Origin: Anaeramoeba flamelloides
Lineage: Eukaryota > Metamonada > Anaeramoebidae
Assembly (NCBI GenBank): GCA_027625915.1
Contig: JANTQA010000008.1
Span: 8,292,501-8,356,500 of the forward strand
DNA length: 64,000 nt
Direction of reading: 5' to 3'
A program made the translations under genes and the position numbers. A model generated the notes under the pieces. The model did not search any database and was not told the DNA's origin. It saw only the letters and a program-made list of their open reading frames with translations. Every line of letters starts with the position of its first letter. The stretch's first letter is position 1. Below, one piece after another: positions 13,604 through 25,043 of the stretch.

Positions 13604-14407
13604 CAAAAATATCATTCTAATAAGAATGGAAATATTAATAATAAGGAAAATTCTTTTAATTATCAAAAGTACTTTGCTTTGACAAAAAATTCAAAAACAA
13701 TATTCATTGCAGGGTCTTCGAGTAATTTTATTCAAACTATTGAAATAGATAGTGGCAGTATTGTCCAAAGTTTTACTAAGCATAAGGATATTATTACTTG
13801 TATAGCATTAGATGAAACAAATTCGTATTTAGTATCTGGCTCAAAAGATTCGACAATAGTTATTTGGAAAGTGAGTCAGCATCCACAAAAAAAATATTTT
13901 CTCAAAAAAAAAATGAAAAATATTCTAATTGGTAATAATAGTGAAATTGTTAGTATAGATGCAAATTCAGAAATAGATGCAATCGTATGTGGTACAAAAA
14001 AGGGACACCTATTATCCTATTCCTTAAAAAAGTCCAGTTTCGTAATGAGATATAAAATCAATCAAATAGTTCATTTTATTAAAATTTTACCAAAAAATGG
14101 TTATATATTATTAGCCTGTAATGAATCAAAATGGTTAATATTATTGTCTTTAAATTTTAAACTGTTAAAAAAAATCCAATTAAACGACAGTATTAAATGT
14201 TGGCAAATCTCAAAAAATGAAAAAAATTTAATCTTTGTAAATCAGAAGAATGTAGTCAAATTTTTATTAATACCACAGTTGTCATTTATCTCGCAATTCA
14301 AACTCAGTAATCAGATTTGTTCAATTAATTTATCTGAAGACGAAAAAAGAATTTTTTTTGGTACAGAAAAAGGAGATTGTTTCATAGCTGATTTTAATAA
14401 AAATTAA
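1..14407 (+). CDS. Neurobeachin/LRBA-class BEACH domain protein (5' end outside window)
   Basis: Large scaffold of membrane trafficking. The frame is open from base 1, so the start lies upstream. Exons read 1-2152, 5832-6878, 7061-10936 and 12459-14407 (TAA); every junction is phase 1 and the total is 9,024 nt (3,007 codons). Visible residues: helical armadillo-like N part with a KEKE-rich run near 434-490; concanavalin-like lectin domain near 740-925 (FQFNGKNNFLQI, GFTFCSWFYL); DUF4704-like region starting GFKLLSYQ, with NFEIW and IQLQIL; PH-BEACH near 2113-2223; BEACH near 2236-2516 (SNFDYLMQLNFITGR, YPVFPWI, YGSHYSNTGAP, GKFDHPDRLF, ELIPEFFYMPEF); then WD40 repeats to the end (SGSKDSTIVIWKV), interrupted by a poly-Asn run near 2716-2740. 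This order (ARM, lectin, DUF4704, PH, BEACH, WD40) is that of the neurobeachin/LRBA/LYST families. The exact subfamily is not decided. The donors of introns 1 and 2 are GTATGA and GTAAGT; intron 3 uses the weaker GTTTGT, supported by the unbroken BEACH reading across it. Confidence 0.95.
1315..1462 (+). repeat. In-frame GAAAAA-type purine repeat coding a KEKE run
   Basis: Tandem GAAAAA/GAAAAG hexamers inside the first visible BEACH exon encode alternating Lys-Glu. The reading frame is kept on both sides, so this is an expanded low-complexity linker between helical segments, not an intron. The antisense frame is an open poly-Phe shadow. Confidence 0.9.
3205..3738. repeat. Modular repeat cluster, locus A
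   Basis: Mosaic of short modules found again at 26478-26905 and 50228-50736. A hairpin module (H1) at 3421-3502 has arms reading GGTTTTTTTTACTTTAG and its complement around AAATAAACCGAAAATTT. Tandem module T follows in inverse orientation at 3500-3580 (AACCTAGAACACTTCAC, AAATAGAAAACC). A second hairpin module (H2), with CCAGAATT ends and a GAGTAAAAT core, occurs at 3209-3290, 3590-3660 and 3660-3737. The cluster lies just beyond the 3' end of the antisense LINE relic. Confidence 0.8.
3803..3831. repeat. (AT)n microsatellite
   Basis: Uninterrupted AT dinucleotides of about 28 bp, directly at the 3' edge of the LINE relic (reading the LINE on the minus strand). Confidence 0.95.
3835..5465 (-). 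mobile_element. LINE (non-LTR retrotransposon) relic, copy 1
   Basis: Read on the minus strand from 5465 down. An apurinic-type endonuclease remnant near 5250-5460 includes a degraded GDFN-like motif (VRNFNLTDI). Reverse transcriptase near 4850-5215 shows motif A (DIAKYFDSINLK), motif B (QGDPLSPI) and motif C (FADDLIL). The C-terminal zinc-knuckle at 3988-4284 has CPLC followed by an IDHFLW histidine. A large piece between endonuclease and reverse transcriptase motif A is missing, and a frame break lies between motifs A and B, so the copy is dead. It sits antisense in BEACH intron 1. The 3' UTR (3835-3930) recurs at 24201-24325. Confidence 0.88.
10937..12458 (+). other. Intron 3 of the BEACH gene (1,522 bp)
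   Basis: Splits the BEACH domain between IQQF and GKFDHPDRLF. Donor is the non-consensus GTTTGT, acceptor ATCAATAG. It contains a TIR element (11688-12195) and one degenerate H2-type module near 11160-11225; the first 80 bp are T-rich. Confidence 0.85.
11688..12195. mobile_element. TIR element family F4, copy 1 (about 508 bp)
   Basis: Terminal inverted repeats of roughly 95 bp: the left end reads ATTGAAAAAAAA then TACCTGACACG, AATAATCCCT, AGGAAAATTGTTTTATCC; the right end is its complement with scattered mismatches. No long ORF inside. A second copy lies at 30315-30835 in the same orientation, sharing interior blocks such as AACTTTAGGTAGGTTTATTA and TTATTAGAATGATGATTAA. It is a non-autonomous DNA transposon (MITE) by structure; superfamily not determined. 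Confidence 0.8.
13530..13602 (+). repeat. In-frame (AAT)n microsatellite coding poly-Asn
   Basis: About 24 consecutive AAT codons inside the last BEACH exon, between the first and second recognisable WD40 blades. It presumably forms a disordered loop; such homopolymer Asn runs suit a very AT-rich genome. Confidence 0.95.
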
Positions 14408-16740
14408 TTCTTTTTTTATATTTTTATTTTTTATTTTTTTTTTACATTATTTCTTTTTATATTATTATTAGAATAGATAATGTTTACTATTTTTGTAAAA
14501 TTAATTTCAAATCTTAAACATTTATTAATATTTTTTATTTTTTATCATTTTTTTTTATTTTTTACTTGGGATTAAAAGATTGATCGTAAATAAATAATAT
14601 TATAAAATAAAATGAGAATGCTTTTGAATAAATTCATTGCAATTTTTATTTATAAAAATTTTGAAAATTAAATATTTTGCCCTGTTTGGGATTGTAATTC
14701 AAAGATAAGTCACAGTTTAACCCAAAAAAAAAAAAAAAAAAATCCGAGAAAATCAGCTCATGATAAATATAATCAAGCAAACTTGATTTTAATTTTGGTA
14801 AGATTAAATTTAAAATATATAACTTTTCTAAAAAAAAAAAACATTTTTTAAAATGGAAAAGTTTAAATTAACACTTATTCACAAATTCTTTCAATCTATT
14901 CTCTCTTTGGTGTTACCATATAAAATAAAAGCAGCAAACTATCGGTTAATGTCCAAAAGGAGTTTTACTTGGAAAAAGGATCAGAAAACTCAAAAGTTAC
15001 AAATTTTCACCTTTTCAAACATAAAAAGTAAATGCAAAATATCAAATGTGAAAAATCAAGAATCTTATTTAATCTATGTTCAAAATTATCTTGTTATTCG
15101 TGTTCAATATTCAAGGTATTTTTATTCAACTTTCTAAAAAAAAAATTCAACAAATTCATTCTTTTATTAATTAAATTAAGTTTAGAACTATACATTTGAG
15201 AATGTATTAATATTCAAAAAACGTAGTATTAGGAAATATTATGAGAATTTAGTAAAGAAAAAGATATTTTTTAGTCATTCTACTAAAGAGCTTGCTAATA
15301 TTTACAAACCAAACTTTCAAATAAATTAAAAAATGGAAAAGGTTTTTTTGGATATTAATTAAAAAAATTACAATGGATTCAGAATATTTTTATTACTTCT
15401 TGATAAATCAATAGTTGCAATCTCACATTTTGACTAACTTTGTATTTTTCTCTTTCTCAGGCGATAACATAATTGTAATCCCGAAGCTTTTAATTTGTTA
15501 TTTTGTTATTAATAAGAGGGATGTTATATTTTCAATTGTAAATTCAAACACTTTGTTATTTTATTAATTTTAAATCTGGTATTTAAGGTATAAAATAAAT
15601 GATAAAATTTTATATTATCAAAAATCTGAAGATTTTATATTTTGAAAATAAATTAAATTAATATAATTTTTTTAATAGAAGGAAAATATTGCTTATTCAT
15701 ATTTGGTAAAATATATTTTTTATTCAAAAAATTGTTTGATTGATAAAAAGAAAATTAATGAAAAAATTCATTGAGGGTGTTAAGAAGGTTTGATTTAAAA
15801 GAATGGTTAAAAATATCAGATCATTGAGAAAATAAATACATAACAAAAAAAAATCAAATTTAAAATTAAAAATTACCGGTTAATATGTTTTTTAACGGAT
15901 ATTAAATAAAATGAATAAAAAAGTTATAAAAGGGATCTTTTAATAAAAAATTAATATTTTTGTCATTTTGTGAAGATTACATAAGTTCAAACTATTAAAA
16001 CTAGAATTTAAACTTTGGAAAAACAAAATAGTAATGATTTAACATTATTTTTTAATACAGTTTTTATAAAGTATCGAATATCAATTGTCTGGTAATTATT
16101 ATTCCTGAAAACTTTATTATTTAGCCTAACATGTTTATTAATTTTTGAGAAAAAAATTAAATTTAATTCGGAGATTTTTTTGAATGATAAGACTAAAAAT
16201 CTAAAACTAAACTTATTGAAAATATTTTATATATATATATATATATCATTAATGAATCGTTGATACAGAAAAATATTTTGATTGAAAATCCTGAAAAAAA
16301 TTACAATTATCCAAAGTTGATTTTTCATCTTTTAGTAAATAAACAATAATTTCTTTTTTTTTCATTTTCTTTTTATCTAAAATAGAATTTTCTATTGAAT
16401 ATTTGATTAATTTTCAAAGTGGCAATAAAAAAATCATTTTACAGATTCAAAGTAGAATAAAAAAAAAAACGGAAAATTTAAAAATTGAAAATTTTTTTCC
16501 TTTATTTATTTGAATATACTCAAAAACAAGTTCTATTAATTAATATTTTGTAGAATAAATACAATCTATGATTAAATAGTGTATCAATATCATTCAGTTA
16601 ATTTTTTAAAAAGTTTATGAAAAAAAAAATAAAATAACATAAAAATATATACCAGACAAAAAGAATTTACATTCATTGGATTTTTTTTTTTTTAGATCCT
16701 CATTTTAAGATACTCATAATAAGTAAATTAATTAAACTAA
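14408..16740. other. Intergenic, AT-rich, no gene recognised
   Basis: Spacer between the converging BEACH and LRR-BTB genes. It contains an AT microsatellite at 16228-16247 and a 94-codon open frame at 14853-15137 (+) that has no recognisable domain and is not convincing as a gene. Confidence 0.7.
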
Positions 16741-17440
16741 ACCCCATTCCAAATTTTTGGGCACATCAGAAAATAAAAAATAAACCTAGATAAAAGAAAA
16801 AATCCGAATTTATTATATTTTTGCAAACTTTGGATAAAACCACATTTAAGTCACCCAGTATTAATGTTTTTATAACAATCATTTTCATCCAAATAAAAAA
16901 AATATAAAACGAAAAAATAAAAATAGGTGTGTCCAAAATGATGAAACAAGCTGAACCAAAAAATTCTATTGGATTTATTTGTTAAGGGTTAGATGAAACT
17001 TCATCTAATCTGTCAAAAAAAGAATTTTGAAGTGACTAAATTTAAGACTTCAGATTCAAAGAGTATCTAAAACAGATACTGTCATCAGAAGTATTTTAAT
17101 CATAATTTCGTTTTCAAAAAAACAAATTGTAGAAGTGAATTTGTTGAAATTTCACAAACAATTATTGATTGATAAAATAATTAGATACCATCATCAACTT
17201 AATTGAATTTGATTTTTCGATTTAAAAGTCCCAAAAATAACCTTCTATCAAACTACCATAAAAAAAATTCCTTTCTCAAATGAGGCAGATTACATAACTG
17301 GAAAAAAGGAAATGAAAAACTAACAGAAAAGTCAAAAAATGAAATAGTTTGTAAAATCAAAATTATTTTCAAATTGAATTAAAAGTGTAGTATTGAAATT
17401 CTTTCAGCAATTTAAACCGTTTCCAAATTTTGGGGACTAA
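16741..17440 (+). mobile_element. TIR element family F3, copy 1 (about 700 bp)
   Basis: Left end ACCCCATTCCAAATTTTTGG, right end TTTCCAAATTTTGGGGA in the 17420s. Its first 215 bp align well with the inverse of 42047-42259, and its last 110 bp (GAAATAGTTTG, AATTGAATT) with that copy's other end. Other copies are at 44897-45428 and 52398-53163. Non-coding, diverged; this copy is longer than the roughly 540 bp of the others. It lies in the 3' flank of the LRR-BTB gene. Confidence 0.75.
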
Positions 17441-17886
17441 GTTTATCTAATATCACAAATAAAATGGTTGAATATTTTACCATTTTGTTATCAAAAACGA
17501 ATTCATATATTAAGAATGAAAATTATAATTTCAACAAAAAAAAATGTAATTACAAAAAAAAAACATGAGTAATTTTAAATATTTTATTTTTTGGTTGGAT
17601 TGTTAAAAAAATGAAAAATTAATAATGATTATGTTAAGTAATAAAAAGTAGTTTACTAATAAGTTTTTTAACAGTATTAATTAATCTAACTTTTTTTACA
17701 TTAATATAAATAGAATAGTAATAATAATATATTTTATTAAAGGGTGTTTATAAAACAATAAAATATAAAATTATCGAATAAATAAAGGTTTTTAAGATTT
17801 AAAAAAAAATAAAGTATATTTTTACAAAAAAAAAAACTTTTTAATTTCATTAGAATTTACATTTCTTTTTCTAGATTTATGTATGA

Positions 17887-20583
17887 TTAAAGTTTTTCTG
17901 TATTAAATTTTTTTATATATTGTTGATATTCCCATTCCTCAAATTCAGATTGTAATAATTGTTCAAAAATATTTAGATTTTCTAACTGATAAAATTGAGC
18001 TAATTCTAGTAATTCATCAATTAAAATGTTTAAATCATGATTTTCATGAAATTCAAATTTAGAAAGGTAGATGAATTCAATAAATAACTCCCAAGATTCT
18101 AATGAATGGTCTGAATAATCCGTTACACTCTTACAAGAATTTTCTACAGTTAAAAACATATCTCTAAAAACACCTAATTTCACTTGTAATAAATTTTTAT
18201 GAACTTTAATTTGTTGATTTTTCTTGGTTATTATTGAAAAATCTTTAGATTCCTGATCTTTGTATAATTCTAATAAGCGGGTTTCCCAAGAAAATCCGAA
18301 TGGGTTTGAAATGGATAAAGAAATGGCCATATCTTTAACGGTTGATTGTGAAAAATCTAAACCACTAAAAGCCCACATCCAAATATCCGTTATTATTTGA
18401 TCTTTTTCTTTTTCTGTTTTTTTTTTTTTTTTTGTATCTATTTTATTATTATTATTACTGCTATCATTATTATTATCACTATTATTATTATTATTATTAT
18501 GAGTATTATTAGTATTATTATTATTATAGAGAAATAAATTTTGAATTTGTTTATTTATCTGTGTTAAATTACGGCCAAATGTGTTTTGCAAACACCAATT
18601 TTGGCATTCTTCGGAATAAGTGATTTGAGATGTCTTATCCATTTTTCTCTTCGCTAAATTAACAAAATCAATCCAAGGTAATGATCTTGATCTTAAATTT
18701 TTTTTAAATTGGTAATCTCTTTTAATACTAATATCGTGTGGTGTTTTAGATCGATCTAATGGCCATTCGATATCTATGTGAGGATAATTTTCTAATAAAT
18801 TCTCAATAATTTGATATCTTTTTTTTTGGTAATTGCCTGAATTTGCGCCTAATTCGATATATTTGAATTTTTTGTTCTCCCCTAAGGCAGAAGCAAAAAA
18901 CGAAACTATTTCCTCAGTGACTATTTCTTCAATAACGGAGATTGATTGCAAGTTTTTGTGTTCTCGAACTAATAACGATACGTCTTCCAGCATTGGTGGT
19001 TTCAGCAGGCAATATCTAATATCTAAATTTTTTAAAGAATCTAAGGACTTCAAAGCCAAAATGAAATTGTACCATAAATTGCTGATTGATAGAGGGCATG
19101 ACGCAATTGAGAGGGTATTTAATTGTTTTGCCATTTGGAGCATTGTCGTTACCACTGCGACAAAGCCTGTTCTCATTGTAAAGGTGGATGAATTTCGCCC
19201 CACGCCATTTAAATTCAAATTACGAATCCCGCCATTGGGGAACTCTGCTAGGGTTTTGAGAGTGATACTGAGCGATTCTAATGATAACCAGTCGCTGAGC
19301 GAAAAGTTTATTGATTCCAAATAATTAATTTTTTTCGTTCTCAAGAGCTCTGATAAATAGCCCGAGCTATCGCTATCAAATCTTGCTGCCTTAAAGCTAA
19401 TTGTTTTTAATTCTTTACACTTGTATACGGAATCGAAAAGAGGGAAAGTGGCGTCGCTAATAAAAAAAATGGAATCAAATGATAAATTTTCGACCATGGG
19501 GTAACATGTAAGAATCCAGTTCAGAAAATGTTTGCTTTCATCCAGATAAGTGGGTTCGTATTTGGGAGATCCAACGTCCAAGTTTTTCAATGTTAAGCAT
19601 GGTGTTGTCTTGATCAAATTTTGGAACCCTTTGCCAGTGAGATGGTGATCAGCCAAGGATAAAGTTTTTAAAAACGGCGCTTTCGATAAAAACTTTGATA
19701 AGGCAACTGTCGAGCTGTCTCTGAGGCCGACGGACGTCAGATTTAACGTTGTCAATAAGAGTTTGTCATTTGAGATTTCGCTCATGCTCGTATAAAATGT
19801 GCCCAGCGCAGACTTGATCAAGACTGTCGAGTATGGGGTGCTAAAGGACAAATGCCTCAATTGAACGATTTTCTTCTTGAAGACATCGGTTAATAATTGG
19901 ATTTTCTTTTTATTCTCTATTTCGATTGGATCAAATACAAGTGTTGTCAACGACTTGTTTTTCATTAGGCCCTTACACATCCCTTCAAACTGCTTCATGT
20001 GTAGTGTCGAATAAATGAAATTGCATGTTTGGCAATTCAAAGCACTAAAGAAAGTTTCAATGTCTTCGCTTGGGCTTTTTAAATGCTTAATGTTCAAGAC
20101 CAAGAGCGACAAAGTTTTGTTCTTTTTCAGGCCCTCACTCAATACAGACAAACACTTCACATTGTCAAATTGAGTCTCATCTAAAACTAATTTCTTAATG
20201 CTTGTGTTGTTTGAGAGCAAATTGGACAGGTGTTGGCACTTTTCAAGGTTGAGCCCAATGCCGCGTAGTGACAAATGCTTCACGTTTGTGTGTTCTTTGT
20301 TTTGAATGATGCCATTACAGATGAAGCCCAAAGACCTCGTCGATAAAATGTTTGAATTAAAATTTAAAATCCTGACTGTCTTATTCGTCGAGAGCATGCT
20401 GCCAACTAATGGATATATGTTCCTGCCGATCTTAAAATCTCGAAAGTCAACACGGTTCATGAGGCTATTGTTAATTGAAAGCTCCCAGAGAAATTGAATA
20501 ATAGAGATTGGAATCTCATTCAAGGTTTTTTCTGGTAAGATCGCTAAGAGATCTTTAAAGGTTGGTAGTGTTTCGCTTGTCAT
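17887..20583 (-). CDS. Leucine-rich repeat protein with C-terminal BTB/POZ domain
   Basis: Single-exon gene of 898 residues. Residues 1-590 carry ribonuclease-inhibitor-type LRRs (KHLSLRGIGLN, KKLVLDETQFD, TTLNLTSVGLRDS, KTLSLADHHLTG, RNLNLNGVGRN, KNLDIRYCLL). A basic linker (residues about 610-680) and an Asn-rich run (684-714) precede a KKKKK cluster and a BTB/POZ domain near 780-895 (IKVHKNLLQVKLGVFRDMF, WELFIEFIY, LLELAQFYQLENL). BTB proteins often oligomerise or act as cullin-3 adaptors with the repeat region binding the substrate; that role is inferred. The start ATG at 20583 is the first in frame. The 5' two-thirds is clearly richer in G+C than the 3' third, with the change near 18830. 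Confidence 0.93.
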   Translation of the reverse strand: MTSETLPTFKDLLAILPEKTLNEIPISIIQFLWELSINNSLMNRVDFRDFKIGRNIYPLVGSMLSTNKTVRILNFNSNILSTRSLGFICNGIIQNKEHTNVKHLSLRGIGLNLEKCQHLSNLLSNNTSIKKLVLDETQFDNVKCLSVLSEGLKKNKTLSLLVLNIKHLKSPSEDIETFFSALNCQTCNFIYSTLHMKQFEGMCKGLMKNKSLTTLVFDPIEIENKKKIQLLTDVFKKKIVQLRHLSFSTPYSTVLIKSALGTFYTSMSEISNDKLLLTTLNLTSVGLRDSSTVALSKFLSKAPFLKTLSLADHHLTGKGFQNLIKTTPCLTLKNLDVGSPKYEPTYLDESKHFLNWILTCYPMVENLSFDSIFFISDATFPLFDSVYKCKELKTISFKAARFDSDSSGYLSELLRTKKINYLESINFSLSDWLSLESLSITLKTLAEFPNGGIRNLNLNGVGRNSSTFTMRTGFVAVVTTMLQMAKQLNTLSIASCPLSISNLWYNFILALKSLDSLKNLDIRYCLLKPPMLEDVSLLVREHKNLQSISVIEEIVTEEIVSFFASALGENKKFKYIELGANSGNYQKKRYQIIENLLENYPHIDIEWPLDRSKTPHDISIKRDYQFKKNLRSRSLPWIDFVNLAKRKMDKTSQITYSEECQNWCLQNTFGRNLTQINKQIQNLFLYNNNNTNNTHNNNNNNSDNNNDSSNNNNKIDTKKKKKTEKEKDQIITDIWMWAFSGLDFSQSTVKDMAISLSISNPFGFSWETRLLELYKDQESKDFSIITKKNQQIKVHKNLLQVKLGVFRDMFLTVENSCKSVTDYSDHSLESWELFIEFIYLSKFEFHENHDLNILIDELLELAQFYQLENLNIFEQLLQSEFEEWEYQQYIKKFNTEKL

Positions 20584-20993
20584 TTTTAAAAGTAGAAGTG
20601 CTCTATTCCTTTGGGTAGTAAAGAAATTGAGATTTATTTCTTAGGGAGAGTGTTTTGAAAAAAAATAAGTAATTTTGGATATTGATATTTATTTTAAAAG
20701 CTTTTTTGTAATTTATTTGTTTAACACGTCATAAAATTATATTTATTTCTTTTTATGAGACGTGAGTTGTTGAAAAGTTTCTAATTTAATGTTGCTTTTC
20801 CGAAAAGCAAGTTGAGTATGATTCAAAAAGTAATCTTTTATTTCTTTTGATGATCTCTTTTTTCAAAGAAATTTGTGTGTTTTTACTGATTATACATTTT
20901 AAATAATGTTCTTTAGCACTACCATTTTTTAGAAGGTACAATTTCTTTATTGAACTCTGAAATTTTAAAGTTTATACTATTTACTTTTATTTG

Positions 20994-21288
20994 ACCAAAT
21001 AATAAAACAAAATTTTGATTTCAATTTCAGAATTATTTTCTAATTGTTTATAAGCTGAGGAAACTAAAGATCTGGAAAAAATCAAATTGAAAATGATATT
21101 TTCAGATATTTAAAAATGATCTTACAAACATCATTTAGAGATGATATTTTTCAACAATAAATTAAACTTCCAAAGTTAACCTCTATGACAAAATTTTTAC
21201 TCTGAAAATTTGAGTGTAAAAGTAAACATTAACAAACCATTTTGTCAATTGAAATAAAAATGTTCATTTATTAATGGGAAAATGACAG
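20994..21288. mobile_element. TIR element family F1, copy 1 (about 295 bp)
   Basis: Flanked by TA on both sides (20992-20993 and 21289-21290). Left end CTTTTATTTGACCAAATAAT, right end the approximate complement ending TGGGAAAATGACAG. Related to copies at 40446-40674, 41015-41237, 59845-60074 and 61200-61423. TA target duplications suggest a Tc1/mariner-type MITE. Confidence 0.65.
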
Positions 21289-22483
21289 TAGTTTGGGTGA
21301 TTAATAATAATTTTCTCTGAATTCGGTTGTAAATATTTTTGTATGTAATTTTTTTGTGTTAATTAGTATTCCATATTTTTTTACTTTGTTTTCCAAATAG
21401 GATTCAAAAGATTTTTTACAATTTACCAAATTATTTTAATAAGTGTAAGTTAATAAACACCAAGAGTTTGACTTAAAATCAATTATATTTGGGATTTTTT
21501 ACATATTAATGAAGCTAACTGACTGGTTTTTTCTCCTAAATAGATAACTTTTATCACTTGATTTTTTTTTTATAAATTGAGTTTTCAAAGAAAGGGGTTG
21601 CTGTTTTTCATTCTGTTTGAAAAAAGGAAGATAGGAAATGAACTTAAAAATTTTGTATTTTTATTCTGCAAATATCAGAATTGTTGTACAATTTTATAAG
21701 GTATATTTTCCTTTATTTTATTTTCTTTTTCTTATTCTTTTCAAGTATTTCGTTTTTATACAAAATTAAATCATATTTCCAATTGCAAAATAATTTTTTT
21801 AATTTTGTTACTAGGTTTTTATACTCGAAATTTTTGATCTTCGAAAAGCGAATTAAAGATTTTTGAAAAAAAAAAATTAGACACAAAAGAATGTAGGATA
21901 CAAGTATTCCAATTTTATACTTCTAGATTGATATAAATAATTTTTATGTTATTTTATTATTCTTGATAGACAACAAATTATTTCTCGAATAATATATTTT
22001 TTTTTAGTTTTTTCTCTTAAAAGGGGTATTAGAAAAATTGAAGAAAAAAATTAAGTTAGATAAAATTTTTATTTATACTATTTAGATATTTAATAAATTT
22101 ACATGAAAATATTACTTTTGAAATAATCATGAAATTCTGTAATTTTTTTTATTCAAAATCCATTCCGAAAATAAAGGTTACAAACATTATAAATTGTAGA
22201 GGGGAAGGGGAGTTGGAAATGTTGATATTTTTGTAAAACTTTATAAAATCATATTTAATTCGCCCAGAATTGATATATTTATTAATAAACCATTTTTATA
22301 GATAAATAAGAAATATAAAATAAACGATTTAAAAAATAATCTCTTAATTATATTATAACTGAAAGTCTAATAACAAAAATTATAAATTATTATTTGTTGA
22401 ATTAACTTTCAATTTTTAATTGAAAAATATCTTTATTTTTTTAAATTTAATTTATATTTTTTATTTATTTATTTATAATCAAA

Positions 22484-23086
22484 GATATAAGATATTTCCA
22501 ATAGCGTGGGGCAAATTTATTTTAAAATATCTCTTTTAAACGCTATCTTCAAAAAAGTATTTTAATATCAAAAATCATTAACGATCTTTTCTATATTCTT
22601 GATAATAATTTAATTTTGTTTCTTAGTATTGTATCACATAAATAAAAGATATTAAAATTTTCTGCTCTCGATTTTATTTGATATTTTTTAACAGGTGAAA
22701 ATTAGTTTTTAGTATTCTCTTTTTGATCTAAAAAATCGTTTTGATAAATACTTTAATCTCAACAAATTTTTAAATCGAATTGAAAACATATAAAGGCATT
22801 TTATTGTTTAAAAAAACATTTTTGACCTTTCAATATTTCTATTTTTTATGTAAAATTGGTTGTACGCTGTTTTCACCCAATACAGTGTAAATTTTTTTTT
22901 TCATTTTTTGGAAATATTTCAACAAAATTATGTTTTAATAAATACCTAAGTCGTTGATTATATCGGTATTAATATTAAAATTAAGTTGGTTTTGTCAATT
23001 AATGAATACCTCCATTAATAAAGATGATTTTTTTATGAAATGTAACAAAAAATGCCCCACTTTTTTGGAAATACCTTACATATCTC
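22484..23086. mobile_element. TIR element (about 600 bp), single copy here
   Basis: Left end GATATAAGATATTTCCAA then GTGGGGCA; right end GCCCCAC then TTGGAAATACCTTAC, the complement with a few mismatches. No coding potential inside. Superfamily not determined; ends are approximate. Confidence 0.55.
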
Positions 23087-24200
23087 TACAAAGATAATCA
23101 AGGGATAAAAAAATTATATGTGATACCTAAATATCTTTTGTAATGAATAATTATTTATTAAGGTATTTCTGGTAATGTTGGGGTGAAAAAAGTCATAAAA
23201 ATTTCCAGTAAAGTATGATGTGTTCTAATCATTAAAACTCAGAACTTTTTGGATAGTGACAAACTTTTCAGTATAATTTTTTTTTTGACAAAATTTCTTA
23301 TTGAAAAATAATAAAATCACAAGAACAAAGAAATTTTTTCAAATATTGAAAAAGTTTTCGCAAGTTATATTTTTATATGCAGTTACCTCTACAATTTTAA
23401 AATAAAAAATTTTCGTTATAAGATAATTTTTTAAAAATTATATCTTAGAATCTTTTCAAGTTAATTCAAAAAAAAAAAAAAAAAAAAATATTTCAATGAC
23501 GATTGGGTGATTTTCTCTGACTGAAGAATATCTACTATACTCTTTTTCAGTCAATGTGTCCCATTTTTATTGAAGAAATAGGATTTTTTCAATGAGATTA
23601 ATTCATTATTCTTTCTCAAACTAAAATAAACAATCAATTTTTAAACCTGATCATTTTTACTAATATAATCAACTTTTTTTTTTTGTAATTTTTTTTTGTA
23701 ATTTTTTTTTGTTTTTTCGATTTTTTTCTTTTCTTTTTTTCTTTCTTTTTTGCAAAAAAAGTCAATTTGTATGAAAGAAAATCTTCAAAACTCCTAATCA
23801 ACATAATAAAAAGTGAAGCTTTGAATATTCTTTTATAATTCATACACTTCTATACATTTAGAATTAAAAAATCATATGTTCAACAATTTTAATTTTCTTG
23901 AGAAATTGGGAAATTTTGCACAAGATATTCAAATGAATAGAGCCTAAAAATTTTTTTTACCATTTTTTTTTTTTTGAAATTTATGGTTTGTTCAGGTTTT
24001 TATTTTATGATTATCGGCCCTAATACGAAGTTGATTTTTTCTCGTATTTCTAAACAATCTTAGTCTAAGTTTGATTATTAAAAAAAGTGAATTTTTTATT
24101 TTTACTCACCAACTTTGAGTAAAATGGGGTTAATAATCATAAAATTAAAAACTTTTTGAAACCCCATAATTTAAAATTTAATAAAAAGAATAAAAAAAAA

Positions 24201-24325
24201 AGTACACTGATGGAAGAAGTGTACATTATACTCTAAATGTACTTTTACTTAAATTTCCTCAAAGTAATTTATGCGTAAAATAATTGATTTCACAATTGTT
24301 CAAGGGGAAGAAACGCCCAAATTAT
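24201..24325 (-). mobile_element. LINE 3' tail fragment, copy 4
   Basis: About 75% similar to the 3' UTR of LINE copy 1 (3835-3930): shared minus-strand blocks include TTTAAGTAAAAG, CATTTAGAGT and ACACTTC. Only the tail survives, as expected for 5'-truncated LINE insertions. Confidence 0.7.
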
Positions 24326-24578
24326 TATAATATATAAAAAGTAAAAGAAAAAAATTGAAAATATAAAAGAAGAAAAATCATAGAAAAATAATATTTAAAA
24401 AGGGTGGATTCGAAGAAATTGGTAAAAATTCAAAAAAAAAAACAATGCTATATTTTATTAAGTAACCCGAAAATCATATCCACAATATTTTTGGTTGATT
24501 TACTATTTTATAATTGACCTTGAATATTCACTTGGGGATCGATATTTAATTATCGTTTTTTTTTTTTTTTGATGTGAT

Positions 24579-24725
24579 TTATTTTAAACCTTTGATTATC
24601 TTTAGCATTTGTTTTTTAGATTTAATTTTCAAGTTACTCATTCTTTCGTGTTTTGGTACCTCAGTATTAGTAAGTAACGACTTAATCATTTCGTTTCTAA
24701 CTCTTCTTCCGAATATAAAGAAGAT
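24579..24725 (-). other. Short coding-like stretch, possible exon
   Basis: Minus-strand frame of 47 codons ending in TAA (contains NEMIKSLLTNTEVPKHERM and KKQMLKIIKGLK). The residue mix is more protein-like than the surroundings and the G+C is slightly raised. It could be the last exon of an unrecognised small gene, or chance. No domain recognised. Confidence 0.25.
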
Positions 24726-25043
24726 TCATCCAGGGAAAAAATGGAAAAAAAATCAAAAAAAAATATTCTTATTGAAAGTTTATTAAATGGTATTTATACA
24801 TCAAAATAAAAAAGAAAAACTAATTCTGTGACTGAAGTAGAAATGATCAAAAAAAAATATTATATAAATAATTTTTTATTTTCTATTAAATAATAAAATA
24901 TTATATGTTGATAAAGATGTTTATCTGATATATATTTTCAAATAAAAGGGAAAAGGGTGTGGAATATAAAGATAAAGATAAAGATCTAGATAAATAAATT
25001 GAAAAAAAAAAATATGAATTTATTAAATATTGAATTAAAATAA

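Larger units (their letters stand above)
20584..25043. other. Intergenic between LRR-BTB and TAF11-like genes
   Basis: AT-rich spacer holding two TIR elements (20994-21288, 22484-23086), a LINE 3' tail (24201-24325) and one short coding-like stretch (24579-24725, minus). T/A homopolymer runs occur near 23468-23488 and 23680-23760. No complete gene seen. Confidence 0.7.

Noticed and set aside
14853-15137. 94-codon plus-strand frame
   Set aside because: No domain, no splice context and a composition like the surrounding DNA; too weak to call a gene.
18833-19324. 163-codon plus-strand frame
   Set aside because: Antisense to the G+C-rich part of the LRR-BTB gene.
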